In this document: positions 8,048 to 16,248 of the stretch, one piece after another
Position numbering within the stretch: the stretch's first letter is position 1
Layout of the letters: every line of letters begins with the position of its first letter
NCBI GenBank assembly: GCA_903876795.1
Contig: CAIRBK010000082.1
Span: forward strand, 62,001-126,000
Direction of reading: 5' to 3'
From: an uncultured Verrucomicrobiota bacterium
GTDB taxonomy: Bacteria > Verrucomicrobiota > Verrucomicrobiia > Opitutales > Opitutaceae
Length of the DNA: 64,000 bases
The notes under the pieces: model-generated
Databases searched by the model: none
Told to the model about the DNA's origin: nothing
What the model saw: only the letters and a program-made list of their open reading frames with translations
Translations under genes and position numbers: made by a program

Positions 8048-9348
8048 GCACCAGCACCATCAACATCGGCATCTGCGGCCTCGGCACCGTCGGCCAGGGC
8101 GTGTGGAAACACATCGAGTCCAACCGTGCGGCCCTCGAGTCCCGCCTTGGCGTCACGCTCAACCTTGCCCGCGCCTCCGTGCGCGACCTCAAAAAGAAGC
8201 GCACCGTGCGCATCGCCGCGTCGAAGCTCACCGACGATCCCTTCGAAATCGCGACCGATCCCGACATCCACATTGTGTGCGAATTGATCGGCGGCACCAC
8301 GCTGGCCCGCGATCTCACGCTCGCCGCGCTCGCCCTGGGCAAGACCGTCGTCTCCGCCAACAAGGCGCTTCTCTGCAAGCACGGTCCGGAGATATTCGCC
8401 GCCGCCCGCAAGCACGGCGGACACTTCTTCTTCGAAGCCTCCGTCGCCGGCGGCATACCGATCATCAAAGCCCTGCGAGAGGGCTTGGTCGCGAATCGTT
8501 TCAAGCTCATTTACGGCATCCTCAACGGCACCTGTAACTATATTCTCACGCGCATGGACCGCGAAGGTTTGTCCTACCCTGAGATTCTCAAGGAGGCCAA
8601 GGAGCTCGGCTACGCCGAGGCGGACGAGTCCCTCGACGTCGAGGGCTGGGATACCGCGCATAAGGCCTCCATTCTCGCCTTTCTGGCTCATGGCACCTGG
8701 GTACCCACCGAGAAGATGCTGGTCGAGGGTATCACCCAGATCACCCAGGCCGACCTGGCCTTCGCGCGAGAGCACGGTTTCGCCATCAAACTCCTCGCGG
8801 TGATCTCGCAAGAGACCGACACAGGAGAGGTTTTTGTGCGGGTCCATCCGACCCTGATCCCCAGGACCAAGGTGCTGGCCAACGTCAACGAGGTTTACAA
8901 CGGCATCTCCGTCACCGGTGACGTCGTTGGCGAGACCGTGTACATCGGACGCGGCGCCGGCCAGGATCCTACCGCCAGTGCGGTCATCAGCGACATCGTG
9001 GACGCCGTCATACTCCTTAACCGCGGCAACGCGCATCTGCCCGCCCCGATTGAGACAATGGCGCCGATCACCCCGCTTCAGAGTATCACCGGTGTTTATT
9101 ACCTGCGGCTTGAGGTGAAAGACGAGCCCGGTGTGTTGGCCAAGATCGCCACCGCCACCGCCACGCTCGGAGTGAGCATCGCCAGCGTGCTCCAGCGTCC
9201 CAGCGAGACCCCCGGTGCCGCCTCGTTGATACTCACCACCCACCGGTCCAATGAGAAAGCCATCCGTGCCACCGTTGCCCGCCTGAAAAAACTTTCCAGC
9301 GTCCTCGGCGAGCCCGTGCTGCTACGCATCGCCGACTTCGTCGGCTGA
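8044..9348 (+). CDS. hom: Homoserine dehydrogenase
   Basis: A 434-residue NAD(P)-dependent enzyme reducing aspartate semialdehyde to homoserine. The N-terminal dinucleotide fold shows GICGLGTVGQGV, the middle holds TVVSANKALLCKHG and GGIPIIKALREGL with NGTCNYILTRM, and a C-terminal ACT domain (YYLRLEVKDEPGVLAKIA, roughly residues 350-434) implies threonine feedback. The start overlaps plsY by four bases; lysC follows 29 bases later. With lysC and thrC it gives most of the aspartate-to-threonine route; aspartate semialdehyde dehydrogenase and homoserine kinase are not in the window. Confidence 0.96.
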   Translation: MSTSTINIGICGLGTVGQGVWKHIESNRAALESRLGVTLNLARASVRDLKKKRTVRIAASKLTDDPFEIATDPDIHIVCELIGGTTLARDLTLAALALGKTVVSANKALLCKHGPEIFAAARKHGGHFFFEASVAGGIPIIKALREGLVANRFKLIYGILNGTCNYILTRMDREGLSYPEILKEAKELGYAEADESLDVEGWDTAHKASILAFLAHGTWVPTEKMLVEGITQITQADLAFAREHGFAIKLLAVISQETDTGEVFVRVHPTLIPRTKVLANVNEVYNGISVTGDVVGETVYIGRGAGQDPTASAVISDIVDAVILLNRGNAHLPAPIETMAPITPLQSITGVYYLRLEVKDEPGVLAKIATATATLGVSIASVLQRPSETPGAASLILTTHRSNEKAIRATVARLKKLSSVLGEPVLLRIADFVG

Positions 9349-9377
9349 TTTGCCCCGACCCTTTACCAACCCAACCC

Positions 9378-10595
9378 ATGGCCAGAATTGTTCAAAAATA
9401 CGGCGGCACCTCGGTCGGTGACGTCGAACGCATCCGCAAGGTCGCCGAGCGTGTGAAGGCGATCCGCGACGAGGGCAATGAACTCGTCATTGTCGTGTCC
9501 GCCCGAGCCGGCGTCACCAATGAGCTTATCGCCCGCGCCAAAGCCGTGTGCGCCAACCCCAGCGAACGTGAGATGGACCAGCTCCTGGCCATCGGCGAGC
9601 AGGAGACCATCGCCCTCACCGCCATGGCCCTGCACGGCGTCGGAGTGGACGCCGTTTCCTACACCGGCGCGCAGGCTGGCATCTTTACCGACACCGTCCA
9701 CACCAAGGCCAAGATAAAGACGATCAACGCCAAACCCATCGAAAAAGACCTCAATGAGGGCAAGGTAGTCATCGTCGCCGGCTTTCAGGGCATCAACGGC
9801 GAGGGTGAGATCACCACGCTTGGCCGCGGCGGTTCCGATCTCACCGCCATCGCGCTCGCCGCCGCCCTCAAGGCCGACAAATGCGAAATCTACACCGACG
9901 TGGACGGAGTTTACACCGCAGACCCGCGTGTTGTTAAGGATGCCAAGAAGCTCCAGGAAATCTCCTACGATGAGATGCTCGAACTGGCTTCATCCGGCTC
10001 CAAGGTCATGCAGTCCCGCTCCGTCGAGTTCGCCGCCAAATACGGCGTCGTTTTCGAAGTCCGCTCCTCCTTTAACTACAACCCAGGAACCATCGTGAAA
10101 CAGGAAATCGCCTACATGGAAAAGGTCGTCGTGCGCGGTGTCGCCGTCGATAAGGATCAGGCCAAGGTCATCATCTCCAACATCCTCGACAAACCCGGCT
10201 CCGCCGCGAGGGTCTTCCGCGCCCTTGCCGACGCCAATATCATCGTCGATATGATCGTCCAAAACGTGGGCCGCAACGGCATCGCCAATCTCACGTTCAC
10301 CGTCCCGCTGACCGATAGCGTCAAGGCCCAGCGCACCATCGAGCCGTTGCTCGATGTCCTCGGCGGCGGCCAGATCGCCATCCACGAAAACATCGCCAAG
10401 CTCTCCGTGGTCGGCGTCGGCATGAAGACCCACTCCGGCGTTGCCGCCACGCTCTTCCAGGCCCTTGCGGACGCGGGCGTAAACATCGAGCTCATCAGCA
10501 CCTCCGAGATCAAAATCTCCGTCGTGATAGACAAGTCCAAGGCCGACGACGCCGCCCGCGTCGCCCACGCCGCGTTCGAATTGGATAAGCTCTGA
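9378..10595 (+). CDS. lysC: Aspartate kinase
   Basis: A 405-residue aspartokinase phosphorylating aspartate, the first step towards lysine, threonine and methionine. The kinase domain begins with IVQKYGGTSVGDVERI, continues with the GFQGINGEGEITTLGRGGSDLTA substrate/ATP loop, and has YTDVDGVYTADPR. Two ACT domains fill the last ~150 residues (KVIISNILDKPGSAARVF; LSVVGVGMKTHSGVAATLF), the usual feedback module for lysine and/or threonine. It is monofunctional, not fused to homoserine dehydrogenase. It sits between hom and thrC; a long imperfect hairpin follows its stop. Confidence 0.96.
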   Translation: MARIVQKYGGTSVGDVERIRKVAERVKAIRDEGNELVIVVSARAGVTNELIARAKAVCANPSEREMDQLLAIGEQETIALTAMALHGVGVDAVSYTGAQAGIFTDTVHTKAKIKTINAKPIEKDLNEGKVVIVAGFQGINGEGEITTLGRGGSDLTAIALAAALKADKCEIYTDVDGVYTADPRVVKDAKKLQEISYDEMLELASSGSKVMQSRSVEFAAKYGVVFEVRSSFNYNPGTIVKQEIAYMEKVVVRGVAVDKDQAKVIISNILDKPGSAARVFRALADANIIVDMIVQNVGRNGIANLTFTVPLTDSVKAQRTIEPLLDVLGGGQIAIHENIAKLSVVGVGMKTHSGVAATLFQALADAGVNIELISTSEIKISVVIDKSKADDAARVAHAAFELDKL

Positions 10596-10605
10596 TTTCA
10601 GAAAA

Positions 10606-10666
10606 CTGGCGGGTGGCGTGTAGTCAGTGGAGAGCATCCGATCTCCGATCACTCGCACCCCGCCAG
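10606..10666 (+). repeat. Imperfect long hairpin between lysC and thrC
   Basis: CTGGCGGG at 10606 and CCCGCCAG ending at 10666 bound an imperfect inverted repeat of about 25 bases per arm, with GGAGA/TCTCC pairing near the centre (10629-10645). It nearly fills the 84-base intercistronic gap. There is no T tract, so it is not a standard terminator. It could tune thrC expression, stabilise the hom-lysC part of the mRNA, or be a mobile palindromic repeat. Confidence 0.5.
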
Positions 10667-10679
10667 ACGCCGCTTCAAA

Positions 10680-12041
10680 ATGCGCTTCGTCTCCACTCGC
10701 GGACAAACTCCTCCGCTCGGTTTCTCCGAAGCTGTCGCCACCGGTTTGGCACCGGACGGCGGACTCTATCTGCCGGAGACGCTTCCGCAGTTCACTGCGG
10801 CCGACCTGGCGCGGTTTGAACCGCTCCCTTATCACGCGTTGTGCTTCGAGTTTTTGAAACTCTTCGCCACCGACATCGAGCCGTCCATCCTCCGCGCGAT
10901 CATCGCCAAGAGCTACACGACCTTCACGCATCCCGACATCGCACCGATCGTGAAACTCGACGCGCGCACCTCGGTGCTGGAGCTTTTTCACGGACCGACA
11001 CTCGCCTTCAAAGACTTCGCCCTCCAGCTCCTCGGCAATCTCTACGAATACCAGTGCGCCAGGCGCGGGCAGACGATCAACGTCCTCGGGGCCACCTCCG
11101 GTGACACCGGCTCGGCCGCGATCCACGGACTGCTCGGGAAACCCGGAACCGCGATTTTTATTCTTTATCCGAACGGCCGCACCTCGCCGCTTCAAGAGCG
11201 CCAGATGGCCTGCACCGGAGCGGACAACGTTTATGCTCTCGCCATCGACGGCTCGTTCGACGACGCGCAAGCCGCGCTGAAGGAGCTTTTCGCCGACCAG
11301 GAGTTCCGCACGCGCCATCGCCTCTCGGCGGTCAACTCCATCAACCTGGCCCGCGTCCTGGCGCAGTGTGTTTATTATCTCTACGCCTACTTGCGGCTGC
11401 CTGCCGCGACGCGCGCGCAGACCGAATTTGTCGTGCCCACGGGTAATTTCGGCAACGTGCTGGCCGGCTGGTTGCTCCAGAAAATGGGCGTGCCGATCCA
11501 CAGCTTCAAGGTCGCCACCAACCAGAACGACATCCTCTACCGCCTTTTCACCACGGGTGATTACCGCGTCTCGTCGGTCGCGCCCTCACTGGCACCGTCG
11601 ATGGACATCCAGGTGTCTAGCAACTTTGAGCGCTTCCTCTACCTCAGTCTCGGACGCGACGCGGCCAAAGTTCGCGAGGTCATGCAGACGTTCAAGACAA
11701 CGGGAGGCTACACCTTCGAACATTTTGATCGCGACACGTTCAGTGCCTCGCGTTGCACCGACGCCCAGATCCCCGGGATCATCCGGGATGTTTACAACCA
11801 ATACCGCTACGTGCTTGATCCGCACACCGCGTGCGGGTTCGCCGACTTGGCGAAAGAACGCCCGAGCCTTGTGCTGGCGACGGCGAGCCCGGCGAAGTTT
11901 CCCGATACGATCATCGCCGCCATCGGCGTTGAACCGAAAGATCCGGGCTTGGAGATGCTCAAACAGCGTCCGCTCAAGAAGCACCTTTTGAAAGCCGAAG
12001 CCCCCGCAATCCGGGCTTTCATCGACGCCCACGCGGTCTGA
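10680..12041 (+). CDS. thrC: Threonine synthase
   Basis: A 453-residue PLP enzyme converting O-phosphohomoserine to threonine. The N-terminus (MRFVSTRGQTPPLGFSEA) is typical of the long, E. coli/yeast-like branch. The PLP lysine is in LAFKDFALQLLG, GATSGDTGSAAI is the phosphate/substrate loop, and PTGNFGNVLAGW is a further family motif. It ends the plsY-hom-lysC-thrC string; the next downstream element is the leader and terminator of cimA. Confidence 0.95.
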   Translation: MRFVSTRGQTPPLGFSEAVATGLAPDGGLYLPETLPQFTAADLARFEPLPYHALCFEFLKLFATDIEPSILRAIIAKSYTTFTHPDIAPIVKLDARTSVLELFHGPTLAFKDFALQLLGNLYEYQCARRGQTINVLGATSGDTGSAAIHGLLGKPGTAIFILYPNGRTSPLQERQMACTGADNVYALAIDGSFDDAQAALKELFADQEFRTRHRLSAVNSINLARVLAQCVYYLYAYLRLPAATRAQTEFVVPTGNFGNVLAGWLLQKMGVPIHSFKVATNQNDILYRLFTTGDYRVSSVAPSLAPSMDIQVSSNFERFLYLSLGRDAAKVREVMQTFKTTGGYTFEHFDRDTFSASRCTDAQIPGIIRDVYNQYRYVLDPHTACGFADLAKERPSLVLATASPAKFPDTIIAAIGVEPKDPGLEMLKQRPLKKHLLKAEAPAIRAFIDAHAV

Positions 12042-12110
12042 TGCGCCTCCGCAACGCCGGCGCAAAAACGACTCGACAAGCACCGCAGACCCCGGATTGT
12101 TCGACCAGAC

Positions 12111-12179
12111 ATGCAGTTCTCCTCGATCATTTTCGCGATTATCATTGCCCGTCAGCCCGGGCAGGATGTCGCGGCGTGA
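12111..12179 (+). CDS. Putative isoleucine-rich leader peptide (cimA attenuator)
   Basis: A 22-codon reading frame beginning MQFSSIIFAIIIA and ending in VAA plus TGA. Five of its 22 codons are isoleucine, in two runs (ATC ATT at 12126-12131; ATT ATC ATT at 12138-12146). It lies 32 bases before an intrinsic terminator and 125 bases before cimA, whose product commits carbon to isoleucine. This is the arrangement of leader peptides that control branched-chain amino-acid operons by ribosome stalling. There is no clear Shine-Dalgarno sequence, but that is common in this window. Translation is inferred, not shown. Confidence 0.55.
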   Translation: MQFSSIIFAIIIARQPGQDVAA

Positions 12180-12210
12180 ACCCTAAGGACCACCCAAGAC
12201 TTTCCTGAAA

Positions 12211-12237
12211 CCCCGGGCCATTCGCCCGGGGTTTTTT
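12211..12237 (+). terminator. Intrinsic terminator/attenuator upstream of cimA
   Basis: CCCCGGGC (12211-12218) pairs perfectly with GCCCGGGG (12224-12231) around a five-base loop, followed by six Ts. It is 68 bases ahead of the cimA start. The upstream segment GCCCGGGC at 12155-12162, inside the leader reading frame, can pair with the 5' arm (seven or more GC pairs), offering an antiterminator. It may simply end the thrC transcript; position and the leader peptide favour attenuation. Confidence 0.85.
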
Positions 12238-12304
12238 GTTTTTCCAACCTTCACCAATCCGCCCAACCTCCTCCTTTCGGCGCACCGTCTCCGATCCTCT
12301 TCCC

Positions 12305-13870
12305 ATGAGCACCCAGACCGTTAAAATCTACGACACCACCCTGCGTGATGGCACCCAGGGTGAAGGCATCAGCTTCTCGGTCACGGATAAACTCCTGATT
12401 ACCGAGAAGCTGGACCAGTTCGGCGTAGACTACATCGAGGGCGGCTTTCCGGGCTCCAATCCGCGCGACATCACTTATTTCCAGGAGGTGCGCTCCTTGA
12501 AACTCAAGCACGCCCGCCTCGCCGCGTTCGGTGCCACCCGCCGTGCCGGCATCAAGGCCTCCGAGGACGCCCAACTGAAGACCCTGCTCGACAGCGGCAT
12601 GCCCGTGCTGACCATCGTCGGTAAAACCTGGACCCTTCACGTCACCGAAATCATCCGCACCACTCTCGAGGAGAACCTCGCGATGATCGAGGATTCCGTC
12701 CGCTATCTCTCGGCCCAAGGCCGCGAGGTCATTTACGACGCCGAGCACTTTTTCGACGGTTACAAGGCCAATCCCGACTACGCGCTGCAAACCCTCGCGG
12801 CGGCCGTTCGCGGCGGGGTGAGCAACCTTTCCCTGTGCGACACCAACGGTGGCACGCTGGTCGAGGACTTTAAGAGCATCGTCGGCCGCGTCGTGAAGGA
12901 GTTTGGCGGCGACAAGGTCGGCGTGCATTGCCACAACGACAGCGGTCTCGGCGTGGCGCTCTCGCTCGCGGGCATCGGAGCGGGCGCGACGCTCGTTCAA
13001 GGCACCGCCAATGGCTACGGTGAGCGCACCGGCAACGCCAATCTCTTCACCATCCTGCCGAGTCTCTTCCTCAAGATGGACCGCACCGCGCGCTGCGCCG
13101 CCAACCTCGGCCAGCTCCGCGACCTTTCGCTCTACTTCGACGAACTCGCCAATCTAAAGCCCGACACCAAGGCGCCCTACATCGGCGCATCGGCTTTTGC
13201 GCACAAGGGCGGTCTCCACGCCAACGCCGCGCAGAAGGTGAAGTCCTCCTACGAGCACATCGACCCGGCGTTGGTGGGCAACCGCACGCGCGTGCTCGTC
13301 TCCGACATGGCCGGTCGATCCAGCATCGCCATGAAGGCGAAGGAGCTCGGCCTCGATCTCGATGAGAAATCGCCCGCGATGAAGACCCTTATCGACGAAC
13401 TCAAGGACCTCGAGTTCCGCGGCTACGAGTTCGAGGCGGCCGACGCCTCGCTCAAGCTCCTCATAGCCCGTGCCCTCGACCAGACCCAAACCTTCTTTGC
13501 GGTCGATGGCTACCGCGTGAGCGTTGAGCGTCGCGGGGGGGAAACCATTTCCGAGGCCACGGTTAAGCTCAACATCAACGGACGCTCCACCCATACCGTT
13601 GCCGAGTGCTCCGGTCCGGTGGGCGCCCTGGACAAGGCCCTGCGCTTGGCACTGGAGGACGTTTATCCGCAGCTCAAGCGGCTCGAGTTGCGCGATTACA
13701 AGGTGCGCATCCTCGACAGCCGTGCCGGTGCCAATGCCCGCACCCGCGTTTTCATTGAAAGCGGTGACGGCCGGGAGATATGGGGCACGGTCGGCGTGAG
13801 CGACAACATCATCGACGCTTCCTGGGACGCGCTCACCGACGCGGTGAACTTCCTGCTGCTTCAGGGCTGA
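12305..13870 (+). CDS. cimA: (R)-citramalate synthase
   Basis: A 521-residue enzyme of the HMGL/isopropylmalate-synthase family: IYDTTLRDGTQGEG at the N-terminus, GVHCHNDSGLGVALS with metal-binding histidines, HKGGLHANAAQK, and a C-terminal LeuA-type allosteric domain (about residues 400-520). The TLRDGTQGEGISFS wording and length match the CimA subgroup, which condenses pyruvate and acetyl-CoA to citramalate, a threonine-independent entry to isoleucine. Start at ATG 12305 (MSTQTVKIYD); the upstream open frame runs through the terminator. The Ile-rich leader before it supports the isoleucine role. LeuA or homocitrate synthase are less likely alternatives. Confidence 0.9.
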   Translation: MSTQTVKIYDTTLRDGTQGEGISFSVTDKLLITEKLDQFGVDYIEGGFPGSNPRDITYFQEVRSLKLKHARLAAFGATRRAGIKASEDAQLKTLLDSGMPVLTIVGKTWTLHVTEIIRTTLEENLAMIEDSVRYLSAQGREVIYDAEHFFDGYKANPDYALQTLAAAVRGGVSNLSLCDTNGGTLVEDFKSIVGRVVKEFGGDKVGVHCHNDSGLGVALSLAGIGAGATLVQGTANGYGERTGNANLFTILPSLFLKMDRTARCAANLGQLRDLSLYFDELANLKPDTKAPYIGASAFAHKGGLHANAAQKVKSSYEHIDPALVGNRTRVLVSDMAGRSSIAMKAKELGLDLDEKSPAMKTLIDELKDLEFRGYEFEAADASLKLLIARALDQTQTFFAVDGYRVSVERRGGETISEATVKLNINGRSTHTVAECSGPVGALDKALRLALEDVYPQLKRLELRDYKVRILDSRAGANARTRVFIESGDGREIWGTVGVSDNIIDASWDALTDAVNFLLLQG

Positions 13871-13905
13871 TACGCCGGCGTCACCCTGACCCTGCGAATC
13901 AAGTC

Positions 13906-14823
13906 GTGCGCTGCTTTTACCACCCGGATTATACCTTCCCCCTGCCGGAGGCTCATCCGTTTCCTATGGATAAGTTTTGGCGTGCGGTCGCGATGATCCG
14001 CGAAGCGGCCCCGCCGGGTATTTCCATCCACGGAGTCGAACCGGCGCCCGAGTCGGAACTCCTGCGTGTCCATACCCCGGCCTATCTCAATAAAATCCGC
14101 TCCGGTTGTCTCGAACCCGCGGAAGCGGTGAAACTCGGCCTCCCGGCCGGGGAGGCCCTGCTCGTCCGTTCGCGCCTGGAGGTTGCCGGCACGATCGCCG
14201 CGATGGAGGCGGCTTTGGCCGACGGCCTGGCCTGCAACCTCGCCGGCGGGACTCACCACGCCTTTGCCGATCGCGGGCTTGGCTACTGCGTGCTCAACGA
14301 TGTGGCCGTCGCCATCCGCGCCCTGCATGTCCGCCGTCCGAACGCCCGGGTCGCAGTGATTGATACAGACGCCCACCAGGGCAACGGCACGCATGGTATC
14401 TTTGCTTCAGACGACCGGGTCTTCACCTATTCTATTCACGTGGGCAAAAACTACCCCGCCCACAAAACTCCGGGGCGGCTCGACGTCGAGCTGCCGCGCT
14501 ACGTCGGAGGACTGGATTATCTTGAGCAACTGGAAGCCACGTTGGCGCCTGCACTCAAGGAATTCGCCCCCGATCTTGCGTTCTGGATAGCCGGTGCGGA
14601 TCCCCACGAAAACGACCGCTTCGGGCAAATGCGTCTGACCGACGCGGACATGGCTACCCGTGACCGTCATGTGCTCGATCTCGTCACTCGCATGCGCGTC
14701 GCGACCGTCGTCCTTTATGGCGGTGGTTACAACCGGGATCGCGTTCACACCGCACGTCTGCACGCGCGCACCGTGCTTCTGACCGCCAGTTATCACGCTG
14801 ACCACTACGGATGGGAGAAATAG
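13906..14823 (+). CDS. Histone deacetylase family (arginase-fold) zinc hydrolase
   Basis: A 305-residue protein of the HDAC/AcuC/acetylpolyamine amidohydrolase superfamily. With a GTG start at 13906, the active-site histidine pair is H117-H118 (GGTHHAFADRG), zinc ligands are D155 and H157 (VIDTDAHQGNGT) and D232 (IAGADPHENDRFG), and the C-terminal glycine loop is VLYGGGYNRD. All catalytic residues are therefore present. Bacterial members remove acetyl groups from proteins (acetyl-CoA synthetase) or polyamines; the substrate here is unknown. An upstream ATG at 13780 would overlap cimA by 91 bases. It begins 35 bases after cimA and may share its transcript. Confidence 0.85.
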   Translation: MRCFYHPDYTFPLPEAHPFPMDKFWRAVAMIREAAPPGISIHGVEPAPESELLRVHTPAYLNKIRSGCLEPAEAVKLGLPAGEALLVRSRLEVAGTIAAMEAALADGLACNLAGGTHHAFADRGLGYCVLNDVAVAIRALHVRRPNARVAVIDTDAHQGNGTHGIFASDDRVFTYSIHVGKNYPAHKTPGRLDVELPRYVGGLDYLEQLEATLAPALKEFAPDLAFWIAGADPHENDRFGQMRLTDADMATRDRHVLDLVTRMRVATVVLYGGGYNRDRVHTARLHARTVLLTASYHADHYGWEK

Positions 14824-14893
14824 CCTGGGTCGTGCAGCAAGGGGCTTGAGGCGAAGCCAGGACGCAGAAGGCTGTGAAACCCGACGGACGAGT

Positions 14894-15547
14894 TTACCAA
14901 CCGGCAAATGTCTTGGCGACGGCCGCCTTGTCAGATGCTCCAAAAAAAGAAGTTCCGGCCACGAAGGTATCGACGCCGGCCGCGCGGCATTCCGGTCCGG
15001 TTTTGAGATCAATGCCGCCGTCCACTTCCAGGCGGAACGTCAGACCTCGCTCCTCTCGCCAACGGGCAATCCGTGCGATCTTGGGCAGCATGTCCCGACG
15101 AAAGGGTTGCCCGCCGAAGCCGGGCTGCACGGTCATGACGAGAACGAGGTCTACCTTGTCCAGGAGGGGTTCGATGGCCTCGGCGGGGGTGCCGGGGTTT
15201 AAAACGATGCCGTTTTGGCAGCCCAGCTCGCGAATGCGCGCAAGGGTGGAGGTGTGGTCGTAGACGGGCTCGATGTGGATGCTGATGAGATTGGAGCCGG
15301 CCTTGGCAAAGGGCTCTATGTAGCGCTGGGGCTCGTCGAGCATCAAGTGGGTGTCAAAAAACAGCCCTGAGATTTTCCGCAGTGCGGCGACGGTCTGCGG
15401 ACCGAAGGTCAGATTGGGGACGAAGTGGCCGTCCATGATGTCGAGATGGATCCAGGGGATGCCAAGGGACTCGACGCTCTGGGCGCTGGAGGCGAGGTTG
15501 GCGTGGTCGCCGGCGAGAATCGATGGGGCGAGGACAGTGGCGTGCAT
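14894..15547 (-). CDS. rpe: Ribulose-phosphate 3-epimerase
   Basis: A 217-residue TIM barrel interconverting ribulose-5-phosphate and xylulose-5-phosphate. Visible motifs are APSILAGDHANL at the N-terminus, WIHLDIMDGHFVPNLTFGP with the metal/catalytic Asp and His, VLVMTVQPGFGGQPF, and LEVDGGIDLKT carrying the second catalytic Asp. The length is standard. It is the last gene on the minus-strand run that starts with uppP/rpmF, 151 bases after lptE, and may have its own promoter. Confidence 0.95.
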   Translation of the reverse strand: MHATVLAPSILAGDHANLASSAQSVESLGIPWIHLDIMDGHFVPNLTFGPQTVAALRKISGLFFDTHLMLDEPQRYIEPFAKAGSNLISIHIEPVYDHTSTLARIRELGCQNGIVLNPGTPAEAIEPLLDKVDLVLVMTVQPGFGGQPFRRDMLPKIARIARWREERGLTFRLEVDGGIDLKTGPECRAAGVDTFVAGTSFFGASDKAAVAKTFAGW

Positions 15548-15698
15548 GCGGAAAACCCCAATCAGGGGGCTGGGTATGCGCGAAGAAAAGCGCGAATTGC
15601 GGACTGAAGAGGGAAGGGGGCGATTTTAGGGAGAGGATCGCCCCGGGTAGGCCCGGGAAATCCCGGACGATTATTACGAGGAGAATCGAGCTAAACGA

Positions 15699-16208
15699 TC
15701 ACCACACATCAAGCGCGGCGGCGCGGATGTTTTTGGCCAGGGTTTCAGCCAGGACGGGCACGTTTTGGAATTCGGCCTGAAGTTGTTGGCCACCATCGGT
15801 GAAGATTTCGCGCGTGGCCGTGGCCTTGCGCTTTTCGAAGAGAAAGGTGTTCGTGCGGTTGTCGCGCAGGGATATTTCAGAATCGAGTGAGATATCGAAG
15901 TTGCGGGCCAGGCCACTGTCGCCGGGGCGACCGGTTTTCTCCGAACGGCCATATTTCACGAGGCGCACGGTGAGCGTGGCATCGGCCTCTTCGGGCGTGT
16001 TTACCAAGATGATGCGCGGGTCGTTCAGAAAGGATTCGCGTAGCAGGGTGCTGACTACGGCGACCGCCTGGGGAACCTTGGCCTCGTTGACGACCGGGGC
16101 GACATAGAGCGTGCGAAAAGAGAGCTGGCCGCCTGTCCCGAGTTTGTAGTTGGAGCAGCCGGTCGAGAAAAGAAGAGCTGCCGCACAGAGAAAAATGAAT
16201 GCACGCAT
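15699..16208 (-). CDS. lptE: LptE-like LPS-assembly lipoprotein
   Basis: A 169-residue predicted lipoprotein: a short signal sequence with lipobox FSTGC (cysteine ~18), then the compact alpha/beta domain of the LptE family, which plugs the LptD barrel to place LPS in the outer membrane. The segment GGQLSFRTLYVAPVVNEAK and the later EADATLTVRLVKYGR fit the family's NxT/P pattern. Sequence conservation in LptE is low, so the call also rests on the position 40 bases downstream of a BamD-like gene, a common verrucomicrobial pairing as I recall. No lptD is in the window. Confidence 0.65.
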   Translation of the reverse strand: MRAFIFLCAAALLFSTGCSNYKLGTGGQLSFRTLYVAPVVNEAKVPQAVAVVSTLLRESFLNDPRIILVNTPEEADATLTVRLVKYGRSEKTGRPGDSGLARNFDISLDSEISLRDNRTNTFLFEKRKATATREIFTDGGQQLQAEFQNVPVLAETLAKNIRAAALDVW

Positions 16209-16248
16209 TTAAGGTAAAGTGCCCGTGAAAAGCAGGGGCGTACGGGCC

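Noticed and set aside
15600-15690. CCCGGG-rich stretch after lptE as an intrinsic terminator
   Set aside because: Short stems can be drawn, but no T tract follows on either strand.
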